A stretch of DNA of 64,000 nucleotides from assembly GCA_016712315.1 (NCBI GenBank), contig JADJRG010000013.1, forward strand, positions 496,001 to 560,000, read 5' to 3'. How positions within the stretch are numbered: the stretch's first letter is position 1; each line of letters begins with the position of its first letter. The stretch comes from Nannocystis sp. (GTDB lineage Bacteria; Myxococcota_A; Polyangia; Nannocystales; Nannocystaceae). Made by a program: the position numbers and the translations under genes. A model generated the notes under the pieces. The model had not been told where the DNA came from and did not search any database. It was given only the letters and a program-made list of their open reading frames with translations. Shown piece after piece: positions 9,029 through 17,447 of this stretch.

Positions 9029-9817
9029 ATGCCCTCGACGCTCACCGCAGCCCGCGCGGCCACGCGCTCGCTCCTCCTCCTCCTCCTCGCCTGCAGCGGA
9101 GATGACGGCTCGACCGCGGGCGCCACCGGCTCACCGCCGCCTGGCCCCGCCGCAGAAGGTTGGATCAGCGACTACTCCGAGGGCGCCGCCGCGGCCGAGT
9201 GCGGCGCTGACGAGGCCGCCTTCGCCGCCCTACCGCACGTCACCGTCGGCGCCGCTACGATCTACGTCGGCTTCGATCAAGTCAGCGGCAACAACCAAGA
9301 CCCCGTGGTCGCGCGCTTCGACGCCGGTCAGCCGATCTGGTGCCGCTCCCACGAGGACGACGGCCCCGACGGCCGCGCCCACGGGGTCACCTGGGACGGC
9401 GGCCCCTACGCCTACGTCGTCTACACGATCGTCGGCGGCGGCAGCGACCTCGAGGGTAAGGGCGGCTGGCTCTCCTCCTACGCCCCCGGCTCGATCAGCG
9501 GCGGCGGCCCCAAGGTCTCCGTCGTCGGCCGGGTCGACGTCAGCGACGGCGAGCTCGACGCGGCCACCTTCGTCATCGCCGTCAAGAGCGACAACAAGGT
9601 CAACTCCCACGGCCCCCGCGGCGCCGTCACCGTGCTCGCGGGCGGCGGCGTCGAGTTCCTCGGCGCCTCCGCGCACAAGGCCATCGACGCCGACGGCGAG
9701 AGCGCCATGGACTGCACCGACTACCCCTTCGACACCCGCTACCGCTTCTCCCCCGACCTCAGCCAGCTCCTCTGCGCCGACGCCACCAACTGCGCCTCCC
9801 AAGAGCCCTGCGACTGA
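9029..9817 (+). CDS. Predicted lipoprotein of unknown function
   Basis: Encodes 262 residues. The N-terminus has an n-region with Arg, a run of six Leu and the lipobox LLAC, followed by SGDDGSTAG, the C-x-G-D-D pattern shared by other lipoproteins here. The mature part has repeated short beta-like segments (ATIYVGFDQVSGNNQDPVVARF; GVTWDGGPYAYVVYTIVGGG) and a Cys pair near the C-terminus, which looks like an extracellular beta-rich domain. I do not recognise a family. The next gene starts 41 bp downstream on the same strand and is also a lipoprotein, so the two may be co-transcribed, although the second has its own -10-like sequence. Confidence 0.75.
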   Translation: MPSTLTAARAATRSLLLLLLACSGDDGSTAGATGSPPPGPAAEGWISDYSEGAAAAECGADEAAFAALPHVTVGAATIYVGFDQVSGNNQDPVVARFDAGQPIWCRSHEDDGPDGRAHGVTWDGGPYAYVVYTIVGGGSDLEGKGGWLSSYAPGSISGGGPKVSVVGRVDVSDGELDAATFVIAVKSDNKVNSHGPRGAVTVLAGGGVEFLGASAHKAIDADGESAMDCTDYPFDTRYRFSPDLSQLLCADATNCASQEPCD

Positions 9818-9858
9818 GGGCCGTCGGGCCGACCCCTGGACCGTGCGAGACTCCCGTC

Positions 9859-11667
9859 ATGTCCCGCCAGCGCATCGCCCTCTGCGGCCTCTTCGCCTTC
9901 AACCTCGCCTGCGCCGGGGACGACGCCGCCACCGCCACCGATGCCAGCTCGACGAGCGCCGCGACGAGCGCCGCGACAGTCGCCACCAGCGAGACCACCA
10001 CGACCACAGACGCGAGCGCGACGACCACCGCCACGACCGACCTCAGCGCCACCGCGGCCACGGACACCAGCACGGGCACGAGCGCGGATACTGACACCGA
10101 TACTGACACTGACACTGACACTGACACTGACACCGGCGTCCTCGGCTGGCGCAGCGAGCTCTACCCCGAAGGCTGGGATCCCGCCGACGAGCGCCCGGAC
10201 GGCCGCTTCCTCCACGACTTTTCGTACGCCGGCTACCACAACGGCGAGTCTCCCCTCGGCGTCGATCTGCCGGACACGATCATCGACGCCGTCGCCGATC
10301 ACGGCGCCGACCCCAGCGGGCAGAGCGACGCCGGCCCCGCCCTGCAAGCCGCCTTGGACGCCGCCGCCCTCGCCGGCGGAGCGATCGTCCACCTCCCCGC
10401 CGGTCTCTACCGCGTCGACGCCCCCCTGCTCGTCGAGGCCTCCAAGGTCGTCCTGCGCGGCGAAGGCCCCGAGCTCTCCCGCTTGTGGTTCACCAGCTCG
10501 GCCGGCATGTCCTTTAAAAGTCACCTCACCTTCCGCGGCGCGCTCGCCTACGGCCCCGATCGCCCGCTCATCGCCGACGCAGCGCAGCGCCAGCGCACGG
10601 TCGACCTCCCCGAAGATCCCCAGCTCGCCCCAGGCGATGACGTCGTGCTCGGCTGGAAGATCACCGATCCTTTCATCGACGAGCACGCCATGACCGGCAC
10701 CTGGAAGGCCTTTAACGGCACCTGGCAGCCCTTCTTCTGGCGCACCGTCGTCGCCGTCGACCCGATCCCGGGCGGCGTCCGCGTCACCCTCGACGTCCCG
10801 ATCCGCTATCCAGCCAAGCTGCGCGACGAGCCCAGCGTCCGGCGCGTCAGCGGCGCCTTACGCGAGGTCGGCGTGCAAGACCTCGGCCTCGCCGACGCCA
10901 CCCTGTGGGCGGACGCCTGGTCCCAAGACCAGGTTCATGTGCTCGAGCTCGACGGCGTCGTCGACGCCTGGATCCGCGGCGTCGCCTCCTACCCCTCCCC
11001 TGGGGCCCCCAAGGAGGGCCTCGGCGCCGGCCGCCACCTCCAGTCCAGCGGGATCAACGTGCTCCGGTCCAAGCGCGTCACCATCGCCGACGCCCACCTC
11101 GGCTTCGCTCAGCACCGCGGCGGCGGCGGCAACGGCTACCTCTTTGAGGTCCGCCAGAGCTCCGAGGTCCTGATCCGCGACGCGATCGGCGAGGCAGGCC
11201 GCCACAATTTTATCCAGAACTGGGGCTTCGGCGCGACCGGGATCGTCTGGCTGCGGATCCACAGCAAGGGCGGCGTCGCCGTCGCCCTCGACAAGACCGA
11301 CCTCGGCCTCGTCGGCCTCTCGGAGTTCCACCACAGCCTCGCCACCGCCAACCTCATCGACCAGAGCCGCCTCGACGACGGCTGGGGCGCCGTCAACCGC
11401 GGCGACTACAGCAGCGGCGCCGGCCACGCCGCCACCGAGACTGTCCTTTGGAACAGCTTTGGCAACGGCCTGATCCGCTCGCGCAACTTCGGGCACGGCT
11501 ACGTGATCGGCCCCGCCCCCACCCTCACGATCGAGGCCGGCCTCGGCCCCGCCGACGCCGCCGGCACCGCCCCCGAGGACTGGGTCGAGGGCCCCGGAGA
11601 CCAGCGCGGCCCGCTGATCCCCGCCTCGCTCTACGAGGACCAGCTCGCCCGCCGCCTCGGCGGCTGA
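9859..11667 (+). CDS. Lipoprotein with right-handed beta-helix (pectate-lyase-3-like) domain
   Basis: Encodes 602 residues. Lipobox LAC at about residue 19 is followed by AGDDAATATD and a roughly 75-residue linker of Thr, Ser, Ala and Asp that ends in a (Asp-Thr)n tract. From about residue 115 the protein matches the Pectate_lyase_3/rhamnogalacturonase-type entry: HDFSYAGYHNGESP, then a D-x-G-A-D-x-x-x-x-x-D-A-G-x-A-L-Q-A-A-L-D-A motif (ADHGADPSGQSDAGPALQAA), GGAIVHLPAGLYRV and VVLRGEG. The remaining residues form regular beta-helix turns. Proteins of this type bind or cleave acidic or other polysaccharides at the cell surface or outside. The catalytic residues cannot be placed with confidence, so substrate and even enzymatic activity are open. 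GAGACT lies 6 nt before the ATG, a possible -10. Confidence 0.85.
   Translation: MSRQRIALCGLFAFNLACAGDDAATATDASSTSAATSAATVATSETTTTTDASATTTATTDLSATAATDTSTGTSADTDTDTDTDTDTDTDTGVLGWRSELYPEGWDPADERPDGRFLHDFSYAGYHNGESPLGVDLPDTIIDAVADHGADPSGQSDAGPALQAALDAAALAGGAIVHLPAGLYRVDAPLLVEASKVVLRGEGPELSRLWFTSSAGMSFKSHLTFRGALAYGPDRPLIADAAQRQRTVDLPEDPQLAPGDDVVLGWKITDPFIDEHAMTGTWKAFNGTWQPFFWRTVVAVDPIPGGVRVTLDVPIRYPAKLRDEPSVRRVSGALREVGVQDLGLADATLWADAWSQDQVHVLELDGVVDAWIRGVASYPSPGAPKEGLGAGRHLQSSGINVLRSKRVTIADAHLGFAQHRGGGGNGYLFEVRQSSEVLIRDAIGEAGRHNFIQNWGFGATGIVWLRIHSKGGVAVALDKTDLGLVGLSEFHHSLATANLIDQSRLDDGWGAVNRGDYSSGAGHAATETVLWNSFGNGLIRSRNFGHGYVIGPAPTLTIEAGLGPADAAGTAPEDWVEGPGDQRGPLIPASLYEDQLARRLGG
10087..10134 (+). 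repeat. Eight tandem 6-bp units (GACACT-type) encoding Asp-Thr repeats
   Basis: Units read GATACT, GACACC, GATACT, four perfect GACACT copies, then GACACC. They encode the (DT)8 end of the lipoprotein linker. Gain or loss of whole units keeps the frame, so the linker length may vary between strains. Confidence 0.9.
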
Positions 11668-11683
11668 AGCCTGACGAGACGAG

Positions 11684-12958
11684 CTACTTCGCCGACAAGC
11701 AGCCCGTCACCGAGCACAGCGCCGCGCCCAGCGCCCAGCCCGCCTCGGCCTCGCCGAAGTTGTTCGTCCACACGAGCTGCTGCGAGTCCGCCGCGAAGCC
11801 CATCGTCGTCAGCAGCGCGTCGATCCACCCCGCCGCGAAGCAATACCCCTCGAGGAATTTCTCGGGCGTGTCTTGGCGCTGCTCCGTCGCCGTCTTCCAC
11901 GGCGTCGCGCAGAAGCCGGCGCTCCCCTTCGGCCCGCCCGCCGCCTCGCGCAGCTGCGCCAGCGTCGCGTCCTCGGGCAGCCCATAAAAATTACGCGCCC
12001 AGTAGAAGTTGCTGACCGCGTAGAACTTCATCCCCGCCGGGATCGCCGGCTGCGCCACCCCCGGCTTCTTGTCGTTGTTCGGCGCCGCTAGGCCGCAGCC
12101 GCTCGCCTCGCACGACTTCGGCTTGACCACCGCCGTCAGCGTCTTGGCGCACGCCGCGTACTTACCTGTCCCTTTGCGCAGCCCCTTGTTGTAGCAGGCG
12201 TCGACCGCCAGGTACTCGCGCGCCACGTCTTGCCCGTAGCCCAGGTACGACTGCGCGTACACGTTGAAGGACTTGTCGCCGACCTTCACCGCGGTCGTCC
12301 CCGCCCCCGCCTCGCCCGCCGCGAACGCGATCTGAGCCGAAGCGCCCCCCAGATCCAGCGATCCCACCGTCTGCTCGCCGGCGAGGCGCCCCAGCGCGTA
12401 GTTCGCCGAGAGCCACCCATAGACCGCCTCTTGCGAGCCGCTGATCGTGCCCGCGAAGCGCAGGTCCAGGCCGGCGCTCTTCACCTGGGCCGACACCGCG
12501 TCATAGATCCGCAGCGCCGCGGCCTCGCCGCCCGCCTCGCCCTCGAGCAGGCGCATACCCGCGGTCGCCATCAGCGCCACCGGCGTCTTCGCGTGGCAGG
12601 CCGCGGGCAGCGTCGCCAGCGCGCTCCCATCCTTCTTCAGCAGCTCCTCGATCGACGCCGCCGCCTTCGCCGGATCCTCCTTAAAGCTCGCCAACCCCGG
12701 CTCTACCTTCGCGTCGCCGCGCTGCGCGATCGTCGGCGCCGCGCCGCCCTCCGCCGCCGTGATCTGATAGGTGAGCGCGCGCGAGCCGCTGCTGCCCGCG
12801 TCGATCAGCACCAGATAATTACAAACGACCTCGGGCTCGGCCGGCGCCTCGACCGCGGGCGCCGTCACAGGCGGCGGCGTCGTCGCCTCGGTCTTGGGCG
12901 AGCAGGCGGAGACAGCGACGAGCAGGAGCGCGGAGGCAGCGGAGCGGTAGAGCGTCAT
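11684..12958 (-). CDS. GDA1/CD39-family nucleoside triphosphate diphosphohydrolase (apyrase), lipoprotein
   Basis: Encodes 424 residues from ATG 12958, beginning MTLYRSAASALLLVAVSAC with a lipobox VSAC. All the apyrase-conserved regions are recognisable: ACR1 LIDAGSSGSRALTY (classic DAGSSGT/SR phosphate loop), ACR2 LMATAGMRLL, ACR3 GTISGSQEAVYGWLSANY with the catalytic Glu, and ACR4 SLDLGGASAQIAF. The length suits the soluble catalytic domain of this family. The expected reaction is extracytoplasmic hydrolysis of NTPs and NDPs, probably for nucleotide scavenging or signalling. The family is common in eukaryotes and rarer in bacteria (Legionella has a known example). The frame is open upstream of ATG 12958, but the signal peptide fixes this start. 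It converges with the beta-helix lipoprotein gene 16 bp away. Confidence 0.9.
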   Translation of the reverse strand: MTLYRSAASALLLVAVSACSPKTEATTPPPVTAPAVEAPAEPEVVCNYLVLIDAGSSGSRALTYQITAAEGGAAPTIAQRGDAKVEPGLASFKEDPAKAAASIEELLKKDGSALATLPAACHAKTPVALMATAGMRLLEGEAGGEAAALRIYDAVSAQVKSAGLDLRFAGTISGSQEAVYGWLSANYALGRLAGEQTVGSLDLGGASAQIAFAAGEAGAGTTAVKVGDKSFNVYAQSYLGYGQDVAREYLAVDACYNKGLRKGTGKYAACAKTLTAVVKPKSCEASGCGLAAPNNDKKPGVAQPAIPAGMKFYAVSNFYWARNFYGLPEDATLAQLREAAGGPKGSAGFCATPWKTATEQRQDTPEKFLEGYCFAAGWIDALLTTMGFAADSQQLVWTNNFGEAEAGWALGAALCSVTGCLSAK

Positions 12959-13207
12959 AGGCGGCCACCAACTGGCATATCCGCGCGCCGCTGTAAAGCC
13001 CCACTGAGTCGCCGACGATCTCATGGTCTTCACCGCGCAGATATCAGCCCGAGAGCGCGAGAGGGGGCGATCCAGCCCCGCGCCCCGCCACCACAGACCC
13101 CACACCATCGCCCCCGCACCATCGCCCTCTTCCCCGCGCACGAGCGGCCGCGCACAAAGCCTCCGAGGCACTTCTCATCGGGCCCAGACCCGCTACCGTA
13201 CCGCCGC

Positions 13208-14014
13208 ATGGACGCCCCCTACTTCGCCCTGCTCCCCCTCGTCGGCGCCATCACCTTCGCCTGTTGGTTGCTCTCCGTGCTCACCCGCAACTACTCGTGG
13301 GTCGATCGAGCCTGGTCGATCGCGCCGCCGATCTACGCCCTCACCATCGCCGCCGCCGCGGACTTCGCGGATCCCCGCCTCGATCTCATGGCCTTGCTCT
13401 GCCTGCTCTGGGGCGCCCGGCTCACCTTTAATTTCGCCCGCAAGGGCGGCTACAACCCGCGCGACGAGGACTATCGTTGGGCCGTTGTCCGCCAGATCCT
13501 CGGCCCGCGGCTGTTTCGGGTCTTCAACGCCGTCTTCATCGCCGCGTATCAGAACCTCATCCTCTACCTGCTCATCGCCCCCATGCATATCGCCTGGCAG
13601 CAGCGGGGAGGCGCCCTCGGCCCGCACGATCTCCTGCTCGCCGCCCTCTTCCTCTTCTTCCTCGCCGGCGAGACCCTCGCCGATCAGCAGCAGTGGGATT
13701 TTCATCAACACAAGGCCGCCGCCGCCGCCCGTGGTCAGCGCCTTGACCCGCCCTTCTGCACCACCGGCCTCTTCCGCTACAGCCGCCACCCCAATTTTTT
13801 CTGCGAGATCGCCCTCTGGTGGGTTTTTTATGGCTTCGCGGTCGCTGCCAGCGGCGATCTGCTCGGCTGGCCGATCCTCGGCGCCCTCCTCCTCCACCTC
13901 CTCTTCCTCGGATCCACGCCCTTCACCGAGTCGATCACCGCCAAGAAATACCCCGGCTATCGCGACTACCAGCGACGCACCGCCCGCCTCATCCCGCGCC
14001 CTCAGCGGCGGTAG
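13208..14014 (+). CDS. DUF1295 membrane protein (steroid 5-alpha-reductase-like)
   Basis: Encodes 268 residues with six or more hydrophobic segments. The C-terminal half contains the DUF1295/steroid-reductase-type signature: GLFRYSRHPNFFCEI, ALWWVFYGFAV, then TPFTESITAKKYPGYRDYQRRT, which matches the RHPNYxxE...KYxxYxxYxxxT pattern of the 5-alpha-reductase/isoprenylcysteine-methyltransferase superfamily. An earlier TRNYSWVDRAWSI is typical of DUF1295. The likely role is NAD(P)H-dependent reduction of a lipid or sterol-like substrate in the membrane; the real substrate is unknown for most bacterial members. TACCGT ends 8 nt before the ATG. Its last 13 bp overlap the 3' end of the convergent TonB-type gene. 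Confidence 0.87.
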   Translation: MDAPYFALLPLVGAITFACWLLSVLTRNYSWVDRAWSIAPPIYALTIAAAADFADPRLDLMALLCLLWGARLTFNFARKGGYNPRDEDYRWAVVRQILGPRLFRVFNAVFIAAYQNLILYLLIAPMHIAWQQRGGALGPHDLLLAALFLFFLAGETLADQQQWDFHQHKAAAAARGQRLDPPFCTTGLFRYSRHPNFFCEIALWWVFYGFAVAASGDLLGWPILGALLLHLLFLGSTPFTESITAKKYPGYRDYQRRTARLIPRPQRR

Positions 14015-15036
14015 CGGTGGATCCGCGGCGACTCGCCGATCTCGAACACGAACGCGAAGCCGAACTCGATAAAACCAGTCGCCGGGTCGACCAGCCCCTC
14101 CGGCGGGTTGCTGAACGGCTGCGCCGCCCGCACCGCCCGCAGCGCCTCCTCATCCAAAAAATCCACGTCCGACGAGCGGTCCACCCGCACCCCGCTCAGC
14201 GATCCGTCCGGGTACAGCCGGATCAGCAGCCGCGTCACCCGCGTCGTCGTGCCGTAGATCCGCCCCTCGGGGTCACGCGCCGCGTGCCGCACCTCGGGGT
14301 GCCAGTGGTACGCCACCGCGTCGCGCACCCGGTTGAAGAACGACGAGTACTTCCAGCGCTTGCTGTTCAGCACCGTCTCCCCCGCCTCCTCCACCCCTTG
14401 CAGATCGTCCATCGACCCTGGCTGGCCGAACAGCGACCGCAGCTGATCGGGGTTCCCCCGCAGCAGCGCCGCCTTCGCCGCCGCCTCCTCCTTCTGCTCG
14501 CCCTCAGCGGCCCGCTGCGCCGCCCCTGCGCCCTCGCCGACCCTGCCGCGCGCGTCGTCGCGCCCCCCGAGGGCGTCCTCGCCCGCGCCTTCCGGGATCT
14601 CCCGCGACCGCGCCCCTCCGCTCGCCTGCGCCTCCGCGCGCGCCCGCGCCTCGCTCGAATCCGCCCGGCCCAACATCCCTGGGGCAGGCGCCGACCGCCC
14701 GTCTTCGGGCCGTTGTTTGGGCGCTCGCGTCTCCTTCGCGGTCCGCGAGTCGAATTCAGACACCCGGTCGCTCTCCTTCGGCGCCCGCTCCTCTGGCACT
14801 CGATCCAGCTTCACCAGTCGCCCTGGCGGATCGCTCTCACGCCGCGGCTCCGCCTCCGGGTCCTCCTGCAGCGTCACCTCCATCACCCCGCCGCCGAGCG
14901 ACGGCAGCGGCGGCGCGTCGCCGCCGAGGCGCAGCACCTGGTCGCCGATCGGCCGGAGCAGCAGGTGGATGACGATGGAGGCCAACACCATCGCCACCAC
15001 CGTCGCCGAGCTGGTCCCGTGTCGCTGCTCGCGCAT
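14002..15036 (-). CDS. TonB-like energy transducer / AgmX-type C-terminal domain protein
   Basis: Encodes 344 residues. After a short cytoplasmic start comes one membrane span (residues about 11-27, ATVVAMVLASIVIHLLL), then a long charged, Pro/Glu/Arg/Ala-rich periplasmic linker up to about residue 225, and a C-terminal domain with RVRDAVAYHWHP, RLLIRLYPDGSLSGVRVDRSSDVDFLDEEALRAVRAAQPF and FEFGFAF-like end. This V-x-x-S-G-x-x-x-L-D-x-x-A-x-x-A-V pattern is the TonB/AgmX C-terminus. TonB couples the proton motive force to outer-membrane receptors; in myxobacteria many copies exist, and some serve gliding or other envelope machines. No exbB, exbD or receptor gene is adjacent, so its partner is unknown. 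Its start is 39 bp from thyX on the other strand. Confidence 0.83.
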   Translation of the reverse strand: MREQRHGTSSATVVAMVLASIVIHLLLRPIGDQVLRLGGDAPPLPSLGGGVMEVTLQEDPEAEPRRESDPPGRLVKLDRVPEERAPKESDRVSEFDSRTAKETRAPKQRPEDGRSAPAPGMLGRADSSEARARAEAQASGGARSREIPEGAGEDALGGRDDARGRVGEGAGAAQRAAEGEQKEEAAAKAALLRGNPDQLRSLFGQPGSMDDLQGVEEAGETVLNSKRWKYSSFFNRVRDAVAYHWHPEVRHAARDPEGRIYGTTTRVTRLLIRLYPDGSLSGVRVDRSSDVDFLDEEALRAVRAAQPFSNPPEGLVDPATGFIEFGFAFVFEIGESPRIHRYRR

Positions 15037-15063
15037 GCCGTGGTGATGATAACGCCGATCACG

Positions 15064-15069
15064 TACCCT
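15064..15069 (+). promoter_or_regulatory. -10 hexamer TACCCT of thyX
   Basis: TACCCT ends exactly 6 nt before GTG 15076. It favours that GTG over the in-frame ATG at 15046, which would place the -10 inside the gene. Confidence 0.45.
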
Positions 15070-15075
15070 CCGCCG

Positions 15076-15960
15076 GTGTCTCGGACCACCCACCCCACCG
15101 CCCGCACGATCGCCCCCGGCGCCGAGGCGCTGCTCGGCCAGGAGCTCCGCGCCCTCGACCTTGGTTTTGTCCAGCCCGTCGACTACATGGGCAACGACCT
15201 CGACATCGTCCAGGCAGCCCGCGTCAGCTACGGCCCGAGCACCCGACGGCTGCACGACGAGCGCGGCCTGCTCCGTTACCTGATGAGGCACCGCCACACC
15301 ACCCCGTTTGAGATGTGTGAGGTCAAATTCCGCTGCAAGATGCCGATCTTCGTCGCCCGCCAGTGGATCCGCCACCGCACCGCCAACGTCAACGAGATGT
15401 CGCTGCGCTACAGCGAGGCCCCTGACGAGTTCTACACGCCCGCTCTCGAGCACATCAGCCTCCAGTCGCGCGACAACAAGCAAGGCCGCGACGAGCTCGA
15501 CCCTGGCCCGCAGCTCCGCGCCGAGGTCCTCCAGCTCCTACGCGCCGGCCAGGAGGAGTCCTACGCCGCCTACGAGCGCCTCGCCGGCCCCCTCGGGATC
15601 GCCCGCGAGCTCGCCCGCACCGTCCTGCCGGTCTCGCTCTACACCCAGTGGATCTGGAAGATCGACCTCCACAACCTCCTCCACTTCCTCGACCTCCGCC
15701 AAGGCCCGCACGCCCAGCTCGAGATCCGCGCCTTCGCCGAGCGCATGGCCGAGTTCACCCGCGCCTGGGTCCCCCTCGCCTGGGAAGCTTTTGAGGACTA
15801 CCGCCGCGGCGCCTTTCATCTCAGCCGCCTCGAAGCCCGCGCCCTCCGCCGCTTACTCGGCGGCGCTGGCGACCAAGAGGCCCTCGAATTCGCGGGCCTC
15901 AGCGGCCGCGAAGCCCGCGAATTCACGGAAAAGCTCGACCGCCTCCGCCGCGCCGAGTAG
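15076..15960 (+). CDS. thyX: FAD-dependent thymidylate synthase ThyX
   Basis: Encodes 294 residues from GTG 15076 (304 from ATG 15046). ThyX methylates dUMP to dTMP using methylenetetrahydrofolate and NADPH through a flavin, replacing ThyA. The diagnostic motif R-H-R-x7-S is present as RHRTANVNEMSLRY, preceded by HRHTTPFEMCEVKFRCKMPIFVARQ-type substrate-binding sequence. The C-terminal LYTQWIWKIDLHNLLHFLDLR includes the conserved N-L-x-x-F-L-x-L-R active-site helix. It is a cytoplasmic homotetramer in the family. The length is slightly above the usual 220-280 because of a C-terminal extension rich in Arg, Leu and Glu. It is divergent from the TonB-type gene, with the regulatory region squeezed into about 40 bp. 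Confidence 0.97.
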   Translation: MSRTTHPTARTIAPGAEALLGQELRALDLGFVQPVDYMGNDLDIVQAARVSYGPSTRRLHDERGLLRYLMRHRHTTPFEMCEVKFRCKMPIFVARQWIRHRTANVNEMSLRYSEAPDEFYTPALEHISLQSRDNKQGRDELDPGPQLRAEVLQLLRAGQEESYAAYERLAGPLGIARELARTVLPVSLYTQWIWKIDLHNLLHFLDLRQGPHAQLEIRAFAERMAEFTRAWVPLAWEAFEDYRRGAFHLSRLEARALRRLLGGAGDQEALEFAGLSGREAREFTEKLDRLRRAE

Positions 15961-16007
15961 CGGCGCCGCTTCATCGCAGCACGACCCTCCCGCCGAAGAT
16001 CGCTCCC

Positions 16008-16616
16008 ATGGATCCCCGCAGCCCCTCCGACCCTGAATTTTGGCAAGAGCTGTACGCCAGCGGCGGCGATCGCTGGGAGCTCGGCCAGCCCGCGCCCCCG
16101 CTCGCCGCGTATCTCGAGGCCGATCCTCCCCGCGGCCAAGACGCCCTCGTCGTCGGCTGCGGCCGCGGCCACGAGGCCCGCCTGCTCGCCCGCTTAGGCG
16201 CGCAGGTCACCGCCATCGACCTCGCCCCCGCCGCGATCACGGACGCCCGCGCCCTGCTCGCTCGCGACGAGCCGCACCTCCACGTCGACTTCCAAGTCGG
16301 CGACCTCTTCGACCTCCGCGGCCGCCCGCCCGCCTTTGATCTCGTCCTCGAGCACACCTGCTTCTGCGCGATCGAGCCGACCCGCCGCGGCGACTACGTA
16401 CGCGCCATCGCCGACGCCCTCCGTCCAGGCGGCCGCCTCATCGCCCTCTTTTACGCCCACGGACGCCCTGGAGGCCCCCCCTACACCGTCGACGAGGACG
16501 AGCTGCTGCGCCGCTTCCAGCCCGACTTTGAGGTCGAGCGCCTCCTCCTCGCAGAGGGCTCGATCCCCCAACGCGCCGGCCACGAGCTGCTCGGCGTGCT
16601 CCGTCGACGCGGCTAG
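16008..16616 (+). CDS. SAM-dependent methyltransferase, TPMT-like
   Basis: Encodes 202 residues of a single class I methyltransferase domain. Motif I is VVGCGRGHEARLLARLGAQV, motif II is the acidic AIDLAPAAI, and DLVLEHTCFCAIEP follows, a stretch typical of thiopurine-methyltransferase-like proteins along with the N-terminal FWQELYASGGDRWELGQPAP. Bacterial members methylate thiol, halide, selenium or tellurium compounds, so this one may detoxify a small nucleophile (inference). Its TAG stop shares a palindromic CTAG with the stop of the convergent next gene. Confidence 0.85.
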   Translation: MDPRSPSDPEFWQELYASGGDRWELGQPAPPLAAYLEADPPRGQDALVVGCGRGHEARLLARLGAQVTAIDLAPAAITDARALLARDEPHLHVDFQVGDLFDLRGRPPAFDLVLEHTCFCAIEPTRRGDYVRAIADALRPGGRLIALFYAHGRPGGPPYTVDEDELLRRFQPDFEVERLLLAEGSIPQRAGHELLGVLRRRG

Positions 16617-17317
16617 ACCGCGGGCACGCTCGGCGGCGACATCCCGCACGCCCTCGCCAGCGCCTCGCGATAGTCCAGCCAGCGGTCGAGCGCCTCTTCT
16701 GCGGCCGCCAGCACCCGCGCGTGCGACTCCTCCGGCAGCGTCGCCGCCAAGGTCCACGCCTTCGCCAAGTGAGCGGAGCGCACCTCACAAAGCGCCAGCG
16801 CCGCCGCCGCGTCCGCCGTCGCCAGCCCGTAGTGCAGCGCCAGCGGGTGCATCTGCGGGCTCTTCACCCCGCGCCCCAGCCCTGTGTCGATCGTGAAGAT
16901 CGACGCGATCACCAGCGCCACCTCCCAGCCCTCCTCCATCGTCGCCTCATCGAGGTACGCCCGCAGCCGCGCCGACTCATGCAGCGGCGTCACCGACTGG
17001 AAGCGCCCAAGAGGGATCGCCAGCGCCGCCGCGGTCGCCAACCAGCGCGTCTGATGCGGCTCACCCAGCACCAGCGCCCCCGTCTCTGCCTCGTAGATCA
17101 TCGCCGCCAGCGCCGCCCGGGTCGCGGCCGTCGGGCACTCCACGTACGCCCGCCCGAGGAAGATCGCCGTATCACGCACCCAGACGATGAATTCCTGCTC
17201 GAACAGCCACGTGAGCAGCTCCCGCGGCGCCCGCCCTGACGCCAAGGCCTGCTCCGTCCGGTGGGATTTTCGAGCGAGGATCGCTCGCAAGGAGCTCACA
17301 AAATCTGGAGTCTGCAT
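16613..17317 (-). CDS. TenA/heme-oxygenase-fold protein, iron-containing redox enzyme candidate
   Basis: Encodes 234 residues starting at ATG 17317, fixed by a strong Shine-Dalgarno GGAGG (17323-17327) five bases upstream; an open frame extends further upstream without such a site. The protein is all-alpha: SLRAILARKSHRTEQALASG, LLTWLFEQEFIVWVRDTAIFLGR, MIYEAETGALVLGEPHQTRWL, and a C-terminal helix HLAKAWTLAATLPEESH. The pattern resembles the TenA/PqqC/heme-oxygenase-like diiron oxidase superfamily, whose members degrade thiamine, make PQQ or oxidise amino acids. Acidic residues and His in the EAETGALVLGEPH segment and the MHPLALHYG segment could be metal ligands. No thiamine or cofactor genes are adjacent. 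The fold call is moderate and the reaction unknown. Confidence 0.65.
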   Translation of the reverse strand: MQTPDFVSSLRAILARKSHRTEQALASGRAPRELLTWLFEQEFIVWVRDTAIFLGRAYVECPTAATRAALAAMIYEAETGALVLGEPHQTRWLATAAALAIPLGRFQSVTPLHESARLRAYLDEATMEEGWEVALVIASIFTIDTGLGRGVKSPQMHPLALHYGLATADAAAALALCEVRSAHLAKAWTLAATLPEESHARVLAAAEEALDRWLDYREALARACGMSPPSVPAV

Positions 17318-17447
17318 CAGCACCTCCAAGGCTGGAGGAAACCGACAAGGCTGGCAACCCGGGACTTCGTTGACGGCGCGAGCGAAGTCACCCACCATCC
17401 GCCACAGTCGCCCATTCGCCCGCTGATCGCCCGCCCCTAGGCAGCCC

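Noticed and set aside
8007..10094. A 695-residue open frame on the plus strand covering the FHA gene and the next lipoprotein
   Set aside because: Low-complexity Arg/Pro/Ala/Ser composition and no homology-like segments; the FHA and lipoprotein frames explain the DNA.
10087..10134. CRISPR-like array from the regular repeats
   Set aside because: Units are 6 bp, without spacers, and lie inside a coding sequence in frame.
14002..15036. A TonB-ExbB-ExbD transport cluster
   Set aside because: Only the TonB-type protein is present; neighbours are thyX and a DUF1295 gene, with no exb genes or outer-membrane receptor.
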